From Phoronis australis (taxonomy: Eukaryota > Phoronida > Phoronidae): DNA of 64,000 nucleotides. Positions within the stretch are counted from its first letter, which is position 1; each line of letters starts with the position of its first letter. The stretch covers positions 1,612,093 to 1,676,092 of the forward strand of contig NMRA01000011.1 of NCBI GenBank assembly GCA_002633005.1. The letters are read 5' to 3'. This document shows, piece by piece, positions 56,401 through 64,000 of the stretch. The notes beneath the pieces were generated by a model. That model was not told where the DNA came from. It saw only the letters and a list, made by a program, of their open reading frames with translations, and ran no database searches. A program made the position numbers and the translations under genes.

Positions 56401-59400
56401 TCATCCTTAGTGTAAACACGATCAAACAACCAACCATGATTCTGGGGCGCCCCCGAAAAGGCACGGTGTATTTATTCCATTAGAACCTACCATAAAATTT
56501 CGCACTTCTTTTGTTTCAATTCCATGAAAATGAGTGACTTAACTTCGGTTTCATTTTTACAATGAAATTACAACTTGCAGGCAGAAATGTAACGCACACT
56601 GGAACAACCGATTCTTGGAAATTTGAAACTTGGCGTTCTTTTTTATGAAGAAAATTGTTTGCGTATTTCCTGAAAAATGGCGCAACGCTGATTTTTATTG
56701 GCTGTTACGAACACGCGCACTCGCGCAACAACTTGCCATTGCAAAACAAAGACTGATAACGTCGAGCAGAAGGCGAAGGAGTTCTGAGTATGAGATCAGC
56801 AACGCTGCTCTAAGCAGCGGGATATCATTTGAATTTGATGACTGCAACGTAATAAGCGGTTCATTGGCCATTTTATAAGCACACATCCTATGGAAATGAG
56901 AAATAAACTAACAAACCCTTGGTGACGAAATTCACTGTAGTAAATCGATGCGCAATGTGCTTTAACTTCCCGGAGTTTAAAAATAGCCCCAACAAAGAGC
57001 AGACAAGAGTCATAGCACAGGTGATTATGCAAAATAGCAGCTGACTTTAGGTGCAAGCAAACAGCTAAATGGAAACAAGCAAAAGTTTACCTAGGTATTT
57101 CGCATGCAAATTGATTGTCCAAGTAGCGCTTGTTTGCAGTTTGCTTAGCGAGTATCACTGAGTGCGCGCTTATTGGTGGCACCTACTTATATCCGGGGGC
57201 AGGGAAATTTCTAAAACATTGTCAAGAAAATACGCATTAACATTCAACAGAGGCGAGGATCGCCTATAGGCTAGAGTACGATACAGCAGGTCCGCGGACA
57301 TACAACGTTTAGTTTGCAAAACACACGCCCTGAAGAAGACGTTAGGTGATGTCGAGTCGCACCCCGGAAAGGAGACGCTATTTTTGTTTACTTGCACGTT
57401 CGTCACCGGCATAGAAGCGAGTAAGTCATAGCTCGAGTATAATATGCAAGGCAATTTACTGTGCATACCTCGTAGGTAAACAGTCGTCTTTGTCTTAGCA
57501 AGTGGACGCGGTCAGAGAGTCTCAAACTCTTGGATCTGAATAAATTAGCGGCAAAAACAAAGAGAAAGATTGCATATTTTTACAACGAATAATGATTAGA
57601 TTGATTACTTAGTAGTAGTACAGGTTACTAAAAGTAAAGTTGGATATCTGATGTTGCGTTAAATATTCAACTGGAATCACTTTGAATGCCGGACTTTGCA
57701 TGTCCCACAAATTGAAGCAAATTTCGATAGTTAAATCAATTTACAACAAAAGCTTTATAATTGGGAGATTTCACGTACTGTCTTGACATTTGCGATACCA
57801 AAGAATAAAGTTTCAATAAAAACAGTGACTTGAACGGTTTTCTTATTTTATGAATAGCTAAAAGGCTTGAATGCTTATGAGGTGTGACCGAGAAGGGGAC
57901 GCGGCCAGACGTCGTCCTTACAATTTTTTACAGCAAGGGAACGCTCTCCGGCCGCTCCCCTCAATAAAACTTCATTTGTAGCCTAATTTTAAGTAAACTT
58001 CATTTGATGTTTCATTTCTACGAAAATAGCATGTATCGTTACAGCTCTGAATAACACGTTTACCCGATTGTGTGGTTGAACTTCCTGGCATTATTATTAG
58101 GCCTCAAGCCTGGTACCTTACATGAACGTCGTGTTAATTAGAAGTCGAGCCGAAACCTCTTGAAACTAAACTCCGATGGACAATTGAATACACTTGAAAT
58201 TGGGAACGCGTGACAATTTTATACGGAAGTTGAAAGTGCCGCTGACACGAATACACTGCTCGTGACTAGTAGTTTCACCCAATAGTCAGTAATTAATTCC
58301 TTATTATATGTTTGCATTAGTCTGAAAGTTCCTGGGAAATGCCTTCTGATACAAATATTCTAAATATATTATTGAGAATATTTATCAGTTTCAATTTATC
58401 AATCCACGAATGGATTAAAACAATTCAATGTTCATCGACAAGAGTGATGGATGCGTTATCAGTGTGTTGATTTTTAAAACAGTAAAAATAATTTCCAATG
58501 AATATTCAAGTGATTTGCGCTGAGAAAAAAAACAATGAATCTGGACGCCCAAAAATGACCGCTGCCTTGACAACAATATGCTCGTTTTTTATTTAGTTAA
58601 AACTATCGTTAACGAGTTTTAGTCAACCTTATTACCTATTTCAGCGCGACATCGTTTTTAATTAAACACGAAGCTTTAAATGCAATTGCGAGCTATTTTT
58701 TTTACCAAAAAAATGGTCGGGACAGTGAAATGAAAACACTGAACTTTGTTTTTATAAATTTGTTAGTAAATGCAAATCCGTCATATTGTAGGGCTGCAAG
58801 TAACGAAACATTTTTATCTTATGGTATTATTATTCGATTGATGAAACTTCTGCGTTCTAAACTTATGAAAAAAATCTAAGAGTATCACAGCAACGTGTAC
58901 TAAATAAATATTGTTGCTGCAAGGTGTCATTGAGCGAATGCTTCGACTTGTTGACGTTGCTGTAACGCAAATCTTGATACACGTACGTCACCGACATTTT
59001 CATTCGGTCGGTATCAATTCCCACGAGGTCTAGACTCACCCGCCAAGTTTTCTTATTTCACGGACTTTGAAAAAACAAATTATGAAAACAGCCTAAATGA
59101 ATAAGCAACCTTTAATTCTTCAACCTTCATTGGAATCGTTTCTTTTCTTCTTTATGGGTAGTTACTTACCTCTAACTGTGAAACGCGTTTAATCTAAGTT
59201 AAGGGTTTGAATCGTGCTCGCTATGTCGCTTCGGTAATTTAAAACGTGTTCGGTAGCTTTTCCGCCGATTAACTGCGAGTAGTAATAAACATTACAGCAT
59301 TATTCTCTAACACGAATGTAGAACCTAGTAGGAACCTGTAAGTATTACATGGTAGTGTATATCTTTAGGCTATCTAATTTATTATTACAGTATGAAAGCG

Positions 59401-60170
59401 CAATACAAAAATACAGTGAAATACCAAGAAACAATTTCAGAACCGACAAAATTGGTCTTAAAAAGCGTTAGGAGGGCGATTCCGTGTTTGCCCCCCCNCC
59501 CCCCCCCCCCCGTTACCTATATTGTAAGATTCTATTTCAACTAAACTCTACCGAGATGGAGACTGTCATATCTTCACCTTAAATGGACAAAAAAATTGTA
59601 TTTTTGGCTAGACCAACATAGATCGGATACTCGATTACTCGATAGCTTTTCTTGTAACGGAAAGGAGAATCACAGCATGAGGAATGGCACACTAGCAGGA
59701 AGGAATTTTGTCATTAGGCAGTTTACATAAAGATAGCTACAGCGAAAACCCAAATTCAGACGAAAAAAAACAGCGCATAACTGATACAGATTTTAATACT
59801 GTTAATTTTGTTGCTCATACACTAGTTTGATTATAATTTTCACCATTTCCTCATGACATTAAAATAATTATTTCAATGATGAAAACTAATTCACAACGTA
59901 GTGTACTAGAAACATGTTACTTGTCAAAATTTACGAGTGTTTCAGACGGTTATTCCCATGATTTGTGTAACAGACAAGTGGTTAACATTATTATCAAAAG
60001 TAGTCATACGTAATGAAAGAAATCATCATAAAGTTTCTAGTAGAAACCGGGCTAAGAAGCCAAGCTCTAGTAATAGAAGACTGGGGAATGGTATGCTGAA
60101 ATTAATAAAAGCCGGATCTCTAATAATAAAGATAATGATAATAACAATAAAAATAACAGGAGCAATGATG
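53401..60170. other. osr 5' flank, no gene seen
   Basis: AT-rich. The open frame at 53506-53862 (+) starts at TTG and is divergent from osr; it lacks splice or domain support. Nothing else coding is seen. 58000-59300 is AT-rich with many TAAT cores. Confidence 0.45.
59496..59512. repeat. C-run with an ambiguous base
   Basis: Poly-C with one N, as elsewhere at transposon ends in this window. Confidence 0.6.
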
Positions 60171-60314
60171 ATGATAATAATGAAAATGATAATATAATAG
60201 TAATAGCAATTGTTATTTTTATTTTTATTATTGTTACTATTACTATTATTGCTATAGTTGTTATTGTCACGATTATTATTCTTGTTGTTGTTGTTATTAT
60301 TATTATTATTATTA

Positions 60315-60390
<76 letters not shown>

Positions 60391-60440
60391 ATGATAATAA
60401 TAACGATGATAATAGTAATAGATATTGATAATGATAATCA
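60110..60440. repeat. (ATT)n microsatellite and degenerate flanks
   Basis: A pure TTA/ATT run of about 100 bases (60288-60388) flanked by ATAATAATG/TTATTGTTA-type mixtures. Poly-Asn or Ile open frames across it are not genes. Confidence 0.95.
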
Positions 60441-63400
60441 TAATGTAAAATCGCGCTTGAGCTGACTACTGGCAAAGGTGATTTTTTGTCCTCGTAGTTT
60501 TGTCCAATTAATTTACGCCCGCCCTCTAATAAACGCCAGTTTATGAATAAACGGCGGATCCGGAGCACGTCTGAAATCAATAAACTCTCGGGCTTCTATT
60601 AGAAGTTTTACGGTAAAAGTTCATAAGCAGGTAGGCCTAGTACACAATTCTCTCACCTACACACAGAGTGACAATTTGATAAATGTTGCGTTTTATAGCA
60701 ACTCTGTCTAAGAAGGGATCGTTTTCGGAAAGTTGAACGTAATTTCCGCCTCGTTTTCCTGTCAGGGCCCCTCTGGACCCCCTTCAGTTTCACATCGTAT
60801 GTATCACACGCTTCTACCCAACACACTGGCTGACGGACGAAAAAACATGTTTCAACCGTAAATTTTTAAGTGGAGCAAAAGCCCTTTATTGACATTTCAC
60901 GATTCGTTTCTAACTGCGCAGTTGATTGTTTCAGACAAAACATATTTCGAAACAATACTAGGTGTGAATGCCTTGTTTGACCCATCCTACTAATTAATGG
61001 TAGATCAGGTCGTACAGCAAATAGTATGTAAACAGTTTTACTGCCAAATTTATTTAAAACAATATGCGTACTCTACAACTAGTTTGCTTGGGAGGAGTTA
61101 CAAGCTATACACTTGTTGGTGCCTTAGCATTCTGGTCCAAATGTTGCTTTTAGGTCAAATATCATGTTATTATTAATGGTACTGTTTACTTGCCTCAGCC
61201 AAAACAGTTCAGGCGTCACTAGAACTGTGACACACCTGTCGGGACAAATTAATGGTTACAGTGTATAATGGGTAAGTATGGACTTACTGAACATTTAGTT
61301 TGACGAGTTATAAAATTTCAGTTTTCTCTGTACGGTTGCATCGATGAGCCTCAAAAACCATGATACGAAATGTCTTCATATGTAATGTACGACTTAAACC
61401 CTGTTTTCTAACTGACACACTCTTCCAGTGCAGCCACAGTCACTGGCGAAAGAAGCGACGAGGCGTCTTTTTAAATTGAAGGTGGTTCTACATATACAGT
61501 AGAGCCGTGTTTCACCTAGTTGTGGCGACATGCTGTCCTGAAGACGTACCACTTTACAATGACAATCACCAAAAATCGACAAAATAAAATCTAATGGGGG
61601 GTCAATTTCTTGTTGCGGACTCATTATTCCCGTTTTAATCGAGCCCTTATCAGTTTAACTCTTTTTTGTCTTCTTAAATGTCCAAATATGCGTCCATTTG
61701 TCTCGCCTCTCTCGTCAAAAACGGTAGACAGAGCGAGACAGGCGTAGCGAAGCAGTGGATAGACCGCGAAACTTGAGATTTACATTGTTGTAGCTACTTA
61801 AAATTATTTAAATGCGGGGACATGATATTAGCGGCCTTGAATAATAGGCTTTATCAACCTTTGATTATGATGTTAGGGACGGAGCTTTTGAAGTTCACTG
61901 GGTGTTGCATGGTTCATTGAGATTGAGATCGGATGAAGTTTTCTTCGGTGTTGAATTACATTCCCTTAGCAAACGTTCAAGGAACACGTCAAGCAAGTTA
62001 TAATCCACGCGCTGATCTTACTAGAATGCCATTTTCAAATAAAAATGAAAGAAAATTCCACACCGTGAAAATTGTAATATTAATCTGTCCAAGACTGATG
62101 ACTTGTTCTGATCGGTGATAAACGTTGTAAGACAGATATTTTTATTGCACAGTGTTTATCCTTATTTTCTGGAATATTCTTTTACTTTGGGTAAATATTG
62201 TGACGCGTTCTCTACACTTTTTGATCCTTTTCAAAGTGATTCTGACTGTTTGCCATATTTGTAATGCTAAGAAAATTCAGCCACGTTCTGAATAATCTGA
62301 ACTTGATTGTTTTTGGATAACGGCACGTGCATTTCTAATGACCAGTACACCCACTTCGTGCAGAAAACTGTTCACAGAGTGTGTTTGTCTTCACATCATC
62401 TCTCATTCAAATCATTGTTTTAGACAATTGACAGACGCGCCCGCAACACTGCCTCAGTCGCAGGGACGTTCGTTGTTTGCCGGTCGTCGATCCAGTGACG
62501 GCCCCATTTCATATGTTACAAGGTGACAAAATAGGGTCCACTGCTTTATTAAAATATTGGAGTTGAAATTTTGACAGGTCTACCGCGATAGCTAATTTTG
62601 ACGAAAATAGATTTGTTTTGTCCACTATCGCTGATGACACTCGCCGAAAGATGAAATGTTGCTCTGAGCATTGAAACAGCCATTAACTTATAAACAATGT
62701 TGTTTTGGGCCAAAATAGTAGCAATAGTCTCATCTCAAGCGCACACGTGAAGGTTGAAATATCTAAATCAAACATTTCGGATTATTACAAAGAAATCATC
62801 GATTGTTAAGGTTAAGTTGGACCTTATTGACAACCTGAGTATTTTGAAAAAATATCAAACTGAGTAAAAGTATGTATTTTCTGAAAGTGGAAAGCTTGTG
62901 GAATTTGATTTTTGATGTTTTACCAAACTTCCATTAATTCGGTCACGTGACAATGCCTGTTAAGTAAAATTTAGCAAACAGAAAAGTAAAACGATAGCAA
63001 AGCAACAGAATCAACAACATGAACACATTTTATTTAGTGTTGACATTAATGCTCTAGACGAGGTCTCAAACGATGTTATAGTATTCCAAAATATTATTTC
63101 GTTATATGCAACTGCATTTTTTCATGAAAATATGAAAATCAAGAAAGTTATACTTTTCGATAGTCCCTCATGCAAAGCTAAACTAACTTCTAACACCATT
63201 TTGAAGAACACTGCATAAGGCATGGCGTCTGAAAGTTTCATATAAATCCAGTCAGTCATTTCTGAGATATGATGTTCCGAATTTAGTCAAGTTTTGGATC
63301 CTACGTAAGGTTAACATGATATCGTGCCAAGTTGTCACACTCCTTTGCGCGCTGTAAATCAGGAAATATTAGTTCGTCTACTCACATGATTAGACATTCC

Positions 63401-64000
63401 AACATATGATTCTGTTAATGATGCCAAATAATTCACAGCCTAAGTCATTGTTTTTTTTTTCTTATTACGATAACTGCTACCTTTTAGGTAACTGATTTCG
63501 TCATCACCGGCACAACTAAGACTCGCGGCTTTCCGTACGCCTTGTATTCCTAAGTACAGCTAGGTATGCTTACCTCGTCTCATTGGTGTGCGACTCACAC
63601 GGTAGCCGAGTATCGTCTGTTTGGTCAATACTGGTCGTTTAATTTATGATTTTATAATGCTAAAACTTATATTTAATCAACTGCGTCTAAGTTTATGATC
63701 GTTGACGAGCGAGCGATAAGAGACTGGGTTACCCCAGACGAATAGGAGACGAGTAAGTTTTATTGCGTCGAAACATCCATTGCGTGAAGAGTTATATCTT
63801 GGATATCAAATTATGGTTTGTCGCGCGAGGCATTGTGGGAGGTTGTGGGCGGCTCCCTATGTTGGCAAGTGGAAATGTGCGCACAAAATTTTAATGCAAT
63901 TTCATGAACAACTACTACTTTGTCGTACCTTAAATAGGGCTCAAGGAATCTCGTATAGACAACGATAAGCAGTGAATCGGTGCGTCGAGCATCTGCGTGC
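60441..64000. other. Intergenic, no gene seen
   Basis: No coding exon supported on either strand. 61695-61760 has a loose inverted motif around GTCTCGCCT/GAGACAGGCG. Confidence 0.45.

Noticed and set aside
60067-60441. Open frame with a poly-Asn run
   Set aside because: Produced by the (ATT)n microsatellite.

Overview
This is animal genomic DNA, not bacterial: genes are split by GT-AG introns, coding density is very low, and most of the window is transposon debris, satellites and low-complexity sequence. The one gene I can name with confidence is an odd-skipped-related zinc-finger transcription factor (Osr/Bowl type, five C2H2 fingers) on the minus strand. Its protein, the many short terminal-inverted-repeat elements and the AT-rich introns suggest an invertebrate deuterostome (hemichordate, echinoderm or cephalochordate). 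That assignment is an inference from overall character, not a measurement.

Layout. 1-6000: repeat-rich, dominated by a nested element (about 585-2861) that contains a second element (955-1923, carrying a tRNA-like stretch) and a large foldback palindrome (1969-2492). 6041-6228: a possible small first-exon pair (+) with an E-box palindrome just upstream. 8421-13035: a candidate gene (+) for a secreted or membrane protein with signal peptide, Cys-rich head and Thr/Ser/Ala mucin-like stalk; its 3' exons are less certain. 13-21 kb: tandem repeats, a repeat whose second copy lies at 25.8-26.5 kb, and an isolated exon-like stretch at 16659-16841. 22034-23036: a candidate two-exon gene (-) of unknown function. 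23.8-40.5 kb: transposon remains only, including foldback-type repeats, several G/C-run elements, a LINE 3' end (37660-38060) and a 339-base assembly gap (32349-32687).

41452-53400: the Osr gene (-). Five coding exons are firmly placed between 41452 and 48436 and join in phase. Two alternative phase-compatible first coding exons lie upstream, at about 50.3 kb and 53.4 kb. Introns carry minisatellites (45250-45385 and 47700-47970) and a 33-bp duplication. 53.4-64 kb, 5' of Osr, has no convincing gene; it is AT-rich with an (ATT)n tract and would be where distal Osr regulatory DNA could lie.

No operon-like cooperation is expected or seen. The genes are independent transcription units. The best candidates for something undescribed are the mucin-like gene (8421-10897), the two-exon orphan (22034-23036) and the paired alternative starts of Osr.
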